From the NCBI GenBank assembly GCA_002270565.1, contig NQMI01000014.1, positions 1-64,000 on the forward strand: a stretch of 64,000 nt of DNA, in the 5' to 3' direction. This document shows positions 32,279 to 43,836 of this stretch, one piece after another. This DNA comes from Stenocarpella maydis (lineage: Eukaryota > Ascomycota > Sordariomycetes > Diaporthales > Diaporthaceae). The notes under the pieces were generated by a model. The model saw only the letters and a list, made by a program, of their open reading frames with translations, did no database searches and was not told the origin of the DNA. The position numbers were made by a program, and so were the translations under genes. Each line of letters opens with the position of its first letter. Position 1 is the first letter of the stretch.

Positions 32279-32720
32279 GCTAAGCACAGCTATAAAGACT
32301 GCAGGAGGATATTTTAGCAATAGGAATTACTTCTAATAATAGGAATCAATTGATAAGGAAAGAATTAGATATAGGTTAGAGGAAAAAAGTTGATGTTAAT
32401 GGTTAATGTTGGTGGGAATAGTAGTATGCAGGAAGCAAACCATCTGCAGTAGGCACTAGCGGCTGCAGCCCCTAGCTGACTAAGCAACCCAAGTACGCTC
32501 TATATCAACCACGCCTCTTTATCATTAATACTATAGAAACTACTAAATAATATGGATTAACTGTTTTAAAGCAACTTGGTAATAGATTTAGTTTATTCTG
32601 AAGGCGTCCTTTTATTGTTTCTAGGGGGGAACCCCCTAGGACCCCCTGCCTGCAGCATTAAGCCTGCAGCGCCTCACCATGCCCCCTTCCAGCCCGCGCC
32701 TTCCTCTTTAATAACGGACC

Positions 32721-32933
32721 TGTGGCAATAGTAGTGTGCAACAGCACATTGGTGGGCTATCGCTACAGCCACCGTACTGTAGCCAGAGGGCGTAGTTGCT
32801 TACTAAGCAACTACCACCCACTATATAGACCCGAGATAGCTGGCGGGCTACGCCCACTGCACCCACTACTTGAGACAGAGAGAAATACAAGAACAACACC
32901 CCACTCGTATTGCAATACGTGACCCATCCAACA
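32721..32933 (-). mobile_element. Nested solo LTR, 213 bp, target duplication GGACC
   Basis: It is absent from the otherwise matching position of element 2. The inserted segment reads TGTTGGATGGGTCACG...GCCACA on the minus strand (TG...CA ends) and has GGACC on both sides (32716-32720, 32934-32938). Its start closely matches 57662 onward, so the family has at least one further copy in the window. No coding region. Confidence 0.8.
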
Positions 32934-33146
32934 GGACCACGATTTTCAACAATATGTTTTTTTAACAATTTCCTCTCAGCTAAATACTTTTAGAGGTACA
33001 TCATTATTAACCAATCAAGACTCGAGGATTCTCAACGGATCAATCCAGACTTAGATAACTTTCGGGTAATTACGCTGGGTAAGAACGCTACGCGGGCCGC
33101 ATATCTCGCACGCTTTGCATGCTCGATACACGTCCCGCTCCGCTGA

Positions 33147-34401
33147 ATAATGTGAGAATGCGAGCCGACGTTTGTGGTCGAGAAAGGCTGCCTTGAAAGC
33201 AAATGCAAACGGATCTCAAGTGAAACGAAACGGCGGCTTGACTGTAAGCTGGGCAGACCACACACTTCTAAATTGCTGACATGAAGTGAGAATGTAAGAA
33301 ATGAGGGCCCGAAGGGATTGGCCAGGAGAGCGGCGGTCTAACATCACTTATTCATGGGAAAGGTGATAGCAAATCCACCGGAGATTCAAGGGATCTTACT
33401 TATCAAACACAGCGTCATTTCATTTGATTCGTCTAAAATTATGGAATTCAGGCAATATTCTGTAGGAAGTCGACGTTTAAGGGTCATACATGCGTTCCAT
33501 GGACGGCACTCCATAGTGTGGCCGATGAGCATGAGTCTTACAGCTGTAAACATGGAGAAAGCATCAGCAAGTAATCTTGCATTCTTGCCTAGGTACTGGC
33601 CAAGCCCTTACAACGAATATTTTCTAACTCCATTGACCTCTGTCGGAGGCCTATATTATCACAACCCATTGATAAATGATGGCTGAGGTCCCTTAACGAC
33701 AAATCCTTGGAACTAGATTTGGCATTATTGTAAACTTTCAACAAAGAATCTTACAGGTTTTTTTTTTTTTCCTTCTTCTGTGGTGCGGGGTGTGATCTGT
33801 CATACAACATGAAGTCTCCATAATCTAATCTCTGGTCCTCTGGGCATGGTCGCTGCATACAACTTCAAAGTTGAACATGACGACTCATAGATCAAGGCCT
33901 ACAAGAGACCCATACGGCTATACAAAAGCCCTAGGCTCAGAATTCCATATTAGCTACGCACCATGTCAGCACAGCTACCTCAGCAATGCCCCTGCTCTTT
34001 GATTGACGCTACCATGTAGTTAGGAGTCCAAAACGGAGCTCACTTGATGAATTGTTGCAAACAGCTCGGGACGAACTGCGTTTCCGTAAAACAAAGGAGA
34101 GGTTAGGCACACATACCAAGGAAATGCTTCATTTACGCTTATCCAATGTTCACTTGCTCTCAAAGAATGCAATTCATGGAGCTTTCCGAACAATTCTTTG
34201 TTATTCTTTCAAGCTCTAGACTATCTTGATTACATCTATTAATAGTGATTCTTTGTACCTGGTCCTCGTTTAATGGTTGATGTGAGACTATGTAAATGCA
34301 TTACATTGATTTCACGGTTATACCACGACGTACGCTTTTCCTTCCACAGTACACGAAAAAGGAATATTTGATCAAAATTTTCGGATATTGGACATTTGAA
34401 G
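33147..34401. other. Intergenic, no gene recognised
   Basis: Moderately AT-rich. A 110-codon plus frame at 33354-33686 has no recognisable motif. A T-run lies at ~33758-33770 and a CCTAGGTA half-site near 33588-33595. Confidence 0.45.
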
Positions 34402-36345
34402 ATGCCAACAACGCAAGGGCTGCCCGGAAGACAGACGAATATCAGAGTCCATGAGGGTGACTTTGTGAATATCGAACTGGGCGATTACGAGAGAGATGTT
34501 GCGGTAGCTGAAGTAAACTGGCAAGGATCGGAAACCAAACCTGGCCTGTTTTCAAGGAGCATAGTCTTGATGCTGGTTCTGGTCCTCTCTTCATTAGGGG
34601 GAGTAGGTCTAGTCATAGCCCTCTTTGTCCATATCTCAAAGACGCAGAGGCCTTAGGCTGCATTACATGAACATAATCTGCTATGATCAAGTTGACATTG
34701 CCTGATTGTGTCCGGCCCCCTCTTGATCTCTCCAATCCGTCCGCTTCATAATTTTTGCCTCATTGCGTCGTGATCTGTATTTCTATGCGTCTTGTTCTTT
34801 TCTACTTGCAGTTCAAAGTCCGTAGAAAAATACTTGGAAGCATCTCGTGCACTGTCCTGGAACCTAATATTTCCGCTCCTGATGAATTATGTGAAATTTG
34901 TGGTCATTGCCGGCCAGGCCTGCATGGATGTAAGCACTGGCAGCCTTTCTTCACGTGGCAAAATCCTTTCCACAATGGCCGACATCCAAGGGAAGCTGCG
35001 CAGTGTTGTCCGGAATCAGCATAGCAGCGCCCTACATCGCTGGTTTTGCAGCTCGTTTAATAAGTCTCCAGCCGGCGATCCGCCTTGGGCTCTAGCCTAG
35101 CTCAACAGCGCATACTCGTCTTGTCTCGAGTGGCTCCGCTGTGCCTCACTATAACGGCAGCATAGCTCCCCTGTTTAAGTCCTCTTCTCTTCACTGGTAG
35201 CTTGCAAAGCTCTTTCTGATTGGATTTGAGACTCTTTTCCAGGAATTTTGGGCAAGCTGGTGCTGGGTTCGTCGATGCTCTGAAGGTTGTGTCATGCAAG
35301 ATCTCCATTTCCCCAGCCACCATCAACTTCAACCACACAGACCACTTTACTGGTAAAAATATTTAGGTACCATAAATACTTAAGTAACGTTAACAGTCGC
35401 TCGGGTCATATCACATATTCTATCGGGCATGAATCAGGCCTGGCCAGTGTGGCTGTGAACCCGGCCAACTGAGTAGACACCTACTTCGGTGGCCCGACCT
35501 GGTCCGACCTCGTGGTCGATGGCATCGTGTATAATTATATTGTGTCAAACCACCACGGCAACCAGGCCCCTAATATATTCGACGGGTTTGATCGGACATT
35601 TGGTCCTCGGGATACCAGAACAGCTGGTTGCAATCATCGTAGCCAATGATCTTGTCGGGGATAGGGGCTGACTTCACTAAAGGGATTTGGCTTTGCGATG
35701 TAAGTGGCAAGACAACATGGAATGAGTTTGGAATCATGGGGGTTCTAGAAGTGTTGGCGGACAGAAAGGAGACCCGCGGTGGCGCGTTGAGGCTTCCCAA
35801 CCTACTGTGGTCTGTACCTACGACGCAGAACCACGACTTCAGTTGTCCTGGTCACCGATGGACCACCTCAGAACGGTGGATCGGCCACAAGGCAGCCTGT
35901 TTCCCTCATCGCAGGTTCATGCTAGTGCACCACTCTCGTCTCGCCATCCTCCGGCCATCCCACGATGCAGCCAAGCGCCCCCCCCCCCGACCCAAGATTG
36001 CGACGTCCTGTTTCTATCCTAAGAGCTTAGTTTGTAGGAGATGCACTCTTATAGCGCTTTATAGTAAAGTACTATGACCGGTTCATGACTATATAAAGGC
36101 GTCCTGTTTGGATCCAATGCTGAAGACAGTTTCAACTTTTAGCCAGGTTGCTGTGCGCCTGCCTGTTTCGGAAGTTTCGATTTCTTCAGGTGGCAAAGTG
36201 ACTGTTTATGTTGTCTTCAAAACACCTGGCGACATTAATATCTTCCTATTTCTCATTTACGGCGGATTTATTCACATCGTGGGCGACAATGGCGAGGCTC
36301 TTAAAGCTACTACTAATCTTGGCAAGAACAAGCACTGGTTGTGAA
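34402..36345 (+). pseudogene. Unidentified decayed gene fragments
   Basis: Several separate protein-like stretches lie on the plus strand in different frames with no consistent splice joins. The first is a 34402-34656 frame with one membrane segment (V-L-M-L-V-L-V-L). Next is 34800-35098, helical (F-P-L-L-M-N-Y-V-K-F-V). Around 35240-35370 a frame reads V-V-S-C-K-I-S-I-S-P then N-H-T-D-H-F. Near 35485-35600 comes Y-F-G-G-P-T-W-S-D-L-V-V-D-G, and at 36200-36345 G-G-F-I-H-I-V-G-D-N-G-E. This looks like one or two genes broken by frameshifts and stops, or a multi-intron gene I failed to assemble. I do not recognise the family. Confidence 0.35.
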
Positions 36346-38167
36346 TCAACAAGTTCCCGGACAACTGGGGGTCCTTAATGGCTTGGCTAACGCTTGAACA
36401 GGTGTCTCTGTTTCGATACATGACGCTAAAGCATGGAACTTGAACGTGACATCCCCGTGTATTTGGGGCCGGTGGTTACGGTGACCCTTTCAGAGATAGC
36501 TGTATCTTAAAATTGAGCCAAGCAACCCCTGTAATGTATTAACTATAGCCTCCCATGGGCTACTTATGGACACAGCTTTCATGTGAGTAAAGACATACTT
36601 TCTCTATGCTGCCGGACATCATACAATAAGGCTGATATAGGCGTTAGACGCTTGTCTCGGTGGATTGAGAGGAGTCCGACTGAGTGTAAACACAGGTCGC
36701 TGGAAGGAACAAGTGGTTTAGCTCACCTTGATTCCGTGATGCTGTGAACGCTAAGCACTTTCTTCGTTTCTCGGGATATTCCCCGCATATCGACGGTGTT
36801 GGCTAGGTAGTACGTGATAATAGTTACTTTGTGTCTTACGAGATAACTATGCACAAGCTACAGGGAAGTAAACACACCGCGGTGTTATCAAAATTTTCTT
36901 TATCTTAATTTCACTACGCAGGATGAGTTTGGGATGCATCTGCTGACCTCAAGTCCAGAAATCAACAATTTCAAACCCTTCCAATACTATGCCTGAAGCT
37001 CAACCACCTTCAAGGGCTCTGTCATCAGCAACTGCCTCCGATTCTGAATAGCCAATATCACATCCTTGGTCGAGCGCTCAAAATTTTGTTGTACTCGAGA
37101 ATGCCCAAAATTACCTAGGTAGCAACTTGGGCTATCCAATTGGCTCATTTTCGACACAACGGCACCACGAACAGAAGAATTTCTGCCCGCATGGTTTGAG
37201 AATTCTTTAGCTCCAGATACATGATCCTGTGTGCTTGAACGTTATGAGACCTCCATTACCACTTCTAGAACATTGAAGTTGTGCTTATTCGTTAGTCACT
37301 GGTATCTCAGCGTTACTAAATCTTGCCAAACACAACATGGACTCTCAGGCCATACCTACCACGTACTATTTAGGGTAGTCCCAGGCCATCCAACCACCTT
37401 TGTTTCTTTTGCCTGCGTCGGTATTTCAAGAAACTTCTCCAAATTATGTGCTACTTAGCGATAACGAAAAGAGAGAACTTAAACACGTATAATTTCTCAG
37501 TAACTAATTGGTTCAGTTCTTAAGCTGAAGCCACACTCTTACAAGACTTCCAGACGGTACGTTCACCTAGGTATCCTGTAGTAAATAATTACTTAAACGG
37601 GCAGAATTAAAGAACATACAAAGCTAATAGCAACAACTTTAAAATATCATTATCTATACAAATAAAAAAGAGAGAGAGAAGGGGGAAGAAAAGAGGTAGC
37701 ATCATGGCAACCACGCAGAAGACAGTAGTTTCAGACCAGTTTCCAGCAGCGCATAGACTTGCCGACAGAAGAGCCCAAGGTTGACACTCCGACGACCAAA
37801 CCCTCCTATAAATTGCAGATTATCGCCCAGCTTTTATTACGGAGCCCTTTCCCAGGTACTTACCTAGGTAGGTTAAGGGACATTCATGCTGCAAACTTCT
37901 TGGCCGCAGAAAAGAAGCACATCCCTTCTTTTAAGCTAAGAATGATGTTTCGCTCCAGTGGACATCTAGATTGGGACAGGTGCCTGAATATGTAAAACTG
38001 AAGATGAGATTCATTCTTGCTATGTGCCTTTGAGAGCCACTACGTCCTTACTCGAAATATGCAATGAAAAGAATATTGGTAAATGGACAGTAAGTCCAAA
38101 CTTGGAGACATCCAGTAATATATCTGCAAGTCACACCTCAATCCAGCACTGACTAGCCACATCAGGC
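36346..38167. other. Intergenic, no gene recognised
   Basis: No protein-like frame longer than ~80 codons. The palindrome TACCTAGGTA occurs twice (37112-37121, 37861-37870) and a half-site near 37565. A GA-rich run lies near 37669-37695. Confidence 0.5.
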
Positions 38168-39454
38168 TTATTCGTTGATCCTGTGAGACCAGACCATCTG
38201 TTCTTGTCTATATCCGTACATTTCACTTGTCAGTGGAGTTTCGCATGTGGATTGATGTAAAGAGTACGGCAAAAAGAAAAATGTGACCTACCTGGCACTG
38301 TACTTGCTCACAGCAAGGATCCTCTGCATCTGCTCATTGCTCGTAAACAACACCTGCCTTGCCACAAACCAGCGGACTGAAATAACTAGAATCAGCTCAA
38401 TGAATTCACTTCGAGAAGGAATGGCGCAGAATGAATGCGGGATCAATGATAGTCATCAGTGCTTATATTGGGACGAAGATAGTGAAAATAGAGTGTTGCA
38501 TACTTCCTTCGTGGCAGGGAGGACTTGTCAGGCTACCCTCGTATGACCAGAATTCGTTGAAGCTTTCAACACTCGATAATGCTTCTGGCAAGGACAATGT
38601 GACCTCAGTCTTCCGGGTATCATTAAATCGAATAAGAGGTGATGGGAACTGGTCCACAAAAGCATCGTTGGTGTTGCCTGGGTCCAACCTGATTGCGAAT
38701 ACTGCCTTCTCGTGGCCTTCAGCATCGACGTGGACCAGATGCAGCTCAGCGCGGGTGCGATAGTTGTTCACCGAGTGGTCCGCCGGAGCATGAATGTGCC
38801 AGCCGGTGAGGTAGACAGTCTCGTTGTCGTAGGTCAATGAGGGATTATTGGTGTAGACTCCTTCTTCGTGTTGTACCGTAAAAGCAGGGCCGTATCCCCA
38901 GTTCCAAAAACTTCCCACCGTCTCGTTGGGGTAGTTGAAGGTGGGAACATGGTTCCGCGAAAGGCCGTTGTTGAGGCTGAGCGCAATTGGAGATTGCTGG
39001 GTTCCCGCTTGGCAAAGTTCATATTCTAGTAAGGAGCAATTAGATGAATTCCATGGTCTTGGTTGGGCTTCTCGTGGCCGGCTACATAGAACAAGGCGCA
39101 GACTTTGGTGCGCTCCGGGACTGTCGGCATGTAGAACACGCGCATGGCCTCGAAGGGTTGAACTGTGCAAAAGCCTCTGGAAATTTTGCGCACACACATA
39201 TTGCTAAGTATCCCAGAGAGGAAGAGTTCAAACATAGTATCAACCACGACTGATGACTCACTAGCGCTGACGGATCCCCAGTCATAAGATGCATCATAGC
39301 TCCAGTCGCTGGCTTTCGGCCCGGTTGACGAGTTGCCTCCATTGGCGCCATCTTCTCTCTTTGCCAATTGCGCGTGGTAATTGTGCGTCGCACAGCCGAG
39401 GGTGTCTGTGGCAAGTGACAATGCAACTAACAGGCTGTGTTTGAGCACATACAT
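38168..39454 (-). CDS. Secreted alpha-carbonic anhydrase
   Basis: Converts CO2 and water to bicarbonate; predicted extracellular. Four exons fit in phase: 39454-39262, 39025-38504, 38376-38292, 38180-38168, giving 270 residues. The N-terminus is a signal peptide. Family motifs: C-Q-A-G-T-Q-Q-S-P-I, the zinc ligands in G-W-H-I-H-A-P-A-D-H (two His) and A-E-L-H-L-V-H (third His), then G-S-L-T-S-P-P-C-H-E-G-I and W-F-V-A-R-Q. Two cysteines are placed for the conserved disulfide. The I of H-E-G-I is split across an intron, which confirms the join. The last exon is only 13 bp and is the least certain part. The first intron (236 bp) is long for this window and might hide a small exon. Confidence 0.88.
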
Positions 39455-41562
39455 TCTGTCTGGAAGGTTGTTGTGAGTTCAGTAGCGTACGAAAAGACGC
39501 GGCGGGCAGAGCAGTCAGCGAAGGTTCATATGCAAAAGCTTCGAAGCACAGTCGAGAGACAATTTCTGGGTCCAAGAAGGATGCCTGAGTTGATTCATAT
39601 AATTCTAACATCGCTTTCCTCGGCAGGCTCGGGATTAAGTTGCTCGACTGTCACTCTCCTGGCCTCCAATATTGACCGTCCCGGGTTGTATACTGGACTA
39701 GGAATATCGTGGGCCTGGCCCCGCTACCTAGGGCCCAGGGAACGAATACCCAAAAGAAATTGTGATTTGGCCCATTTTGGGACAAGTGCCAGCATGCTGG
39801 ATTGCCAAGGAGCTACCACGCTACACCTACGTATGCATGTCTTGCGCCCCCTAGCTTGGCAAACCTATGCCCGGCTAGGCTGAGGTACGCGTTTGTTTGC
39901 AAGTAGCGTGACAGAAGACGAATATAGAGTGTAGTTGCAGGTGGCATGACTATGACGACTCTTCGGAAAATGAAACCCCAGCCGAGACGATATTGTAAAA
40001 TGCGAACTTGTCAGCAAGATAATGTGGTTATCCGGGGCTAACCTTGCCACGTGCCTTTTTCTGCGCTTGGAAAGTCTCGTTACTATCTTGGCCTGACAGA
40101 TAGGCAGCCGGCCGCCGTACGACTCTATAATCCAGCAAGAGTCATGCTTCCGTCGGCGCCTAACGCGATCTTGGTGGTCGTGTGTAGAAGTCTGGGCGAG
40201 AGGGGAGGGAAGTGAAGATCCGTCGGCACTGGGCGGGTTCACTTTTCATTCGCGTAGGCGGACCGATCGGTGTAATGGACTTCAGGAACACCAGAAGTCT
40301 CTGCACAGCCACTTAGTCCCACTGTTCAACGCTCAAGCTTTGCCAACCCTGGAATAAAGGCGTTGATCAGTGCCTTCATTTACAGCTCGACTGCAAAAAT
40401 CGGCCCATTATTCCGAGGTCCGGCCAATCCAGGAGTGCCGTCCCGTAGATAGCCTGTGTCCATTGCACCGTATTTTGGGGTTGAGACGAATCCCCTACTG
40501 GTGAAGTTAGCATAAACAGTCGACAATCAGAAACGACACGCCTTCCACCTCAGCGACATGAGTTATCTAGCCTATATGTAGAGATGCTCCGCCGCAAATA
40601 AACTGACGACCTAGTCCTTGATCCAAGCAAATGCCTTTGTAATTGAGCGATTGTATGTACTAGAAACCTCAAATTTTATCCTTTACGCGGGAGTTATTAT
40701 CGATACGCAACCCCCATCATGCGGGACTGAACTTCGGCGGCTTGAATGAATGCACTTGCAATCTCAGCTCAATCAACTGGCAATATTTTTCACTTCGTTA
40801 GCCCAAAGCAAAAAAAAGGCACAAAACTGAAAGCTCGAATTAACTACTACCTAGCTATCAACACAGTCTTATGAGCTCGTCATCTGACTCTTGGCCTATC
40901 CTTCTAGAGCATTTGTAGACTGAGTCGGCTTGGCGACCAAAACTAAGTATCCACAGAATCTTGGGAAGGGGTAAAATTTACAAATTGATCACCGGCAAGG
41001 AAGCCTTGTAAATAAGGTTAACATTTGCTGTCAACTTCCATGCCCTGCATTTGCACTAATGTCGAGCCCGAATCCTGGGCTCTGAGCACGTGGATGTCTT
41101 GGGGCCCGGCACAGCAATGGAATAGTGTGTCTGGGCGCTGTTAGTGATGCTTTTACAAAGTAGGGCTTGGCAGCGTCTTAGAATTCTTATTATAGTGCAT
41201 GATATTGGAACGATAGATTCTACCTCGCATCCTGCCTAGTCGCTGAAGATAGTTTCTTGGGATCATAACTGAACAAAGCCTATCTAGCTAGGCTTCAACT
41301 TTCATTAATTAATATCCGGTGCCGGAACATGAGGTTCTTTTAAAACATTTGGCCAGCAAGGTAATAGGGTTTGTACATGTAGCCGGCATTTCCGATGGGC
41401 AAAATCAGACTTCTAGGCAGGGACTAGAGTCGATCGATGTTGTGTATTTGGAATCATGGATTGTTTCTGTGATTTCACAGCCCTACCTAGGTACATTTCT
41501 AAGTCGAGGATATCAGTAGATCGGCCCAGTCACGATGTCTGAAACCGAGTCGAGCAGCATAG
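39455..41562. other. Intergenic, no gene recognised
   Basis: Upstream of the carbonic anhydrase. A 125-codon minus frame (39865-40242) is unpatterned. TACCTAGGTA lies at 41484-41493, with partial matches (CTACCTAG) near 39725 and 40850. Confidence 0.45.
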
Positions 41563-42176
41563 TCATATTACTGGATGTGTTTGAGAACACCTTCTGATTT
41601 CTATTGTGGTTTCTGTAAATGGGAAACGGCTAGTTAAGACCCAAATGCTGGATGGTTGGTCGTGGTGTAGGACAAAGTCGTCATTCAAGAACAGGTGCCC
41701 AGGCATGAGCTTCAGCTCGGCTGAGTGAACAGAATCGACTATGACAGGCGTTTCACGCCCACCAAATGAAACATAATCCGGACTACTCCCCTTCGCCCAT
41801 GAATGTACTATGTACCTAGCTGTCTCTGTGGACATGTTCGGCGTCTGGGTCCAGACATGTTTTAGCGCTGCTACGACAGCATCTGACCCATACCTAAGAC
41901 AGAGGCCAATCATCTCGACGTCCTTAGATATCCTAATGTTCTGTATTGCCTTGATGCCAGAGATGGCGAGACGACTGTCGTACTATTGAAGTCTGCTGCC
42001 TGAACCCTTCTAACTGGAGCCGGCGCGGCGTCTGAAGTCAATATAGATAGCAAGGCTACCAGTTTACTACCTAGGTAATGAAGGGCGGAAACCTTATGAT
42101 TCTGTGTATCTAAATGAATCTTCGCACCATCCATCTCCATAATATACTTCTGCGACAGACGATATCTCTGCTGCAA
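41563..42176 (-). pseudogene. Unrecognised gene fragment
   Basis: A minus-strand frame from ~41983 to 41563 reads as plausible protein (A-I-S-G-I-K-A-I-Q-N-I-R-I-S-K-D-V-E, then L-C-L-R-Y-G, later V-I-V-D-S-V-H-S-A-E-L-K) and starts right after an AATAG acceptor-like site. A second frame covers 42176-41910 and overlaps its start. Together they could be the last two exons of a gene or a decayed remnant. TACCTAGGTA lies inside the upstream part (42068-42077), arguing against that part being coding. No family recognised. Confidence 0.3.
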
Positions 42177-42183
42177 CGTTGAA

Positions 42184-42640
42184 ATGATTAACTCAACCGA
42201 GCCCCAAAATAAATCGGCGCATACCTTGCACCGTGATCTTTCCGAATATGCCTATCGGCGCCAGCATGATGGGCCATATGCGCATAACATTGGCATCAAT
42301 ATCTTCATAGTGGTGGGAGGGTTCAGTGGCATGTACCTTCTTTACGAACTGCGCAAGGCTGGCTTTAACCCTGTTGTGTACGAGGCTGGCACGAGCTTTG
42401 GTGGCACTTGGCGGTTCAATGCCTGTCCATTCCAGAAGTCTACAAGACATGGACGTGGTCGACCAACTACCCTGATTACCATAAAATCCAACCCTGTTTT
42501 GATCACGTTGACAAGGTCTGTGATCTTAGTAAGGACTGTGCCTTAACACTGAAGTTGCAGCGGCTCAAGATCAAGAGTCGCTCGATCCTGGTGAGCTGGT
42601 CATTCTGCTTGGCACCTTTCATTAAAAAGGCTCTGTAGAT
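42184..42640 (+). pseudogene. Baeyer-Villiger/flavin monooxygenase remnant with internal deletion
   Basis: The start reads V-V-G-G-F-S-G-M-Y-L-L-Y-E-L-R-K-A-G, the FAD-binding Rossmann turn of Baeyer-Villiger monooxygenases (one Gly short), followed by Y-E-A-G-T-S-F-G-G-T-W. The expected Y-P-G-A-R-x-D block is missing. The sequence jumps, with a frame change near 42420, to L-S-I-P-E-V-Y-K-T-W-T-W-S and F-D-H-V-D-K-V-C-D-L-S-K-D-C. The remaining two thirds of a ~550-residue enzyme are absent. The gene is dead. Confidence 0.7.
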
Positions 42641-42929
42641 GAACCACTCTGGGAATGGTCTGTCCCGGGACGCTGCCTGGTGACAACACGGCCGGGCCGG
42701 CAAAGCGTCTAAGTAGGCCTTTTCTTCCGACAAGGCAGCTTGGTCTTAGTAAGGAAAGAGTTTGCGCATATTAGGTGCTCTGACTCGGGTGCAAATTGTG
42801 GAGGCAGGGACGCAGCCCTGGGGAGAAACTTGGACGTCGGGAATGAGTTGGTCGAAAAGCAATGAGGGTAACAACCGTTAGTCGGTGCATCAGGCTTCAG
42901 GACCATCTTGTGTCACAACCAGCACCCTC

Positions 42930-43520
42930 TATCCAAAGTCCCGATGCGCTGAAACAGCTTGAGGATGAGTCTTACCTGCTTGCCCATGCCAGAATAGAAG
43001 CGCACTACTTCATGAACAATGCGTGTTTAGGAGAGGGTCAGCTGTAGAAGGAGAACGTCGATAAAATCCGTCACATGCCTAGTGAGCCAACTGGGTGTTT
43101 CAATCCAGGCCAACGTCAGATATGGATGCTGATTAGCTGGTTAAAGCTACATTGGTCCAAAGTCGCTACGACGTGTGGTAAGTCATGGCTCGACACAACC
43201 TTAAATTGCATGCCAAAACAAGCGGGACGGTTTCTAGATATTGCGGATGGGTTAGCGCTGGGTCACAAAAAAGCACTCTCTTCAAATTTATAGGATGAAG
43301 AGCTAGACATGACGACTTGAGATAACTGGGTCTGTCCGCCTGTAACGGCTTGGGAACTATGCAAGGCTTTCCCAGAATCCAAACTCCATTGGGTTGGCGA
43401 TGCTGGCCATAGTGCGCTGGTCAGTTATCCGCACATTTCTTGACCAACGCTGGGTCACTAATTTGTGTTAGGAACCCGGAATGAAGGGCAAATTGTTTGA
43501 AACATGCGACGAGTTTGCCC
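42930..43520 (+). pseudogene. Proline iminopeptidase (S33) remnant
   Basis: C-terminal segments of an alpha/beta-hydrolase prolyl aminopeptidase are visible: L-L-A-H-A-R-I-E-A-H-Y-F-M-N-N, then a stop at the position of a Leu/Gln codon, then V-D-K-I-R-H-M-P. After about 230 bp of unrelated or unrecognisable sequence the end of the fold resumes with T-A-W-E-L-C-K-A-F-P-E-S and V-G-D-A-G-H-S-A (the catalytic His region). The first half with the catalytic Ser is missing. Confidence 0.6.
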
Positions 43521-43836
43521 AGCTTTGAGGTACACCGGTGGGAGAGATGAATGTTGGTGATGCTATCTGCGTTGAGTACACCATTCTGTTTCAGGATCTG
43601 TGCACGAATGTAGATAGGTCAAAATTTACATGCTTGAATACCAGTGAAGTATGTTAGAATCCTCACTTGACCCTTATGATGCCCAGTATAAAATTGTTAC
43701 ATAGAAAGTATGTCTCCGGCGAAACCCAATTTACTCTCCTCCCACGATGAACCCACTGTGAGTCAACTTTGGCTACAAGCTCGGTAACAACACTGCCCCG
43801 AAACCCCCAAGCAGCAGCCCACATGAGCGCCTATCT

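Larger units (their letters stand above)
30123..33146 (-). mobile_element. Element 1: 3.0-kb RIP-decayed mobile element with 4-bp duplication
   Basis: Read on the minus strand, the element starts TCAGCGGAGCGGGACGTG at 33146 and ends CCCCAAGGCCTATT at 30123. It is flanked on the plus strand by ATAA (30119-30122 and 33147-33150). Its first ~690 bp and last ~300 bp match element 2 at 47923-48604, apart from G-to-A and C-to-T changes (for example, the inner inverted-repeat copy GCGGAGCGGGACGTG has become GCAAAGCAGGACATA). Inside are AT-rich DNA, a stop-riddled coding relic (31870-32278), short GGGCTT-based tandem repeats (~30470-30600) and a nested solo LTR (32721-32933). I cannot place it in a known superfamily. 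Confidence 0.75.

Noticed and set aside
30123..33146. Helitron identity for element 1
   Set aside because: The 5' TC fits, but the 3' end is not CTRR and 4-bp repeats flank both copies, whereas Helitrons make no target duplication.
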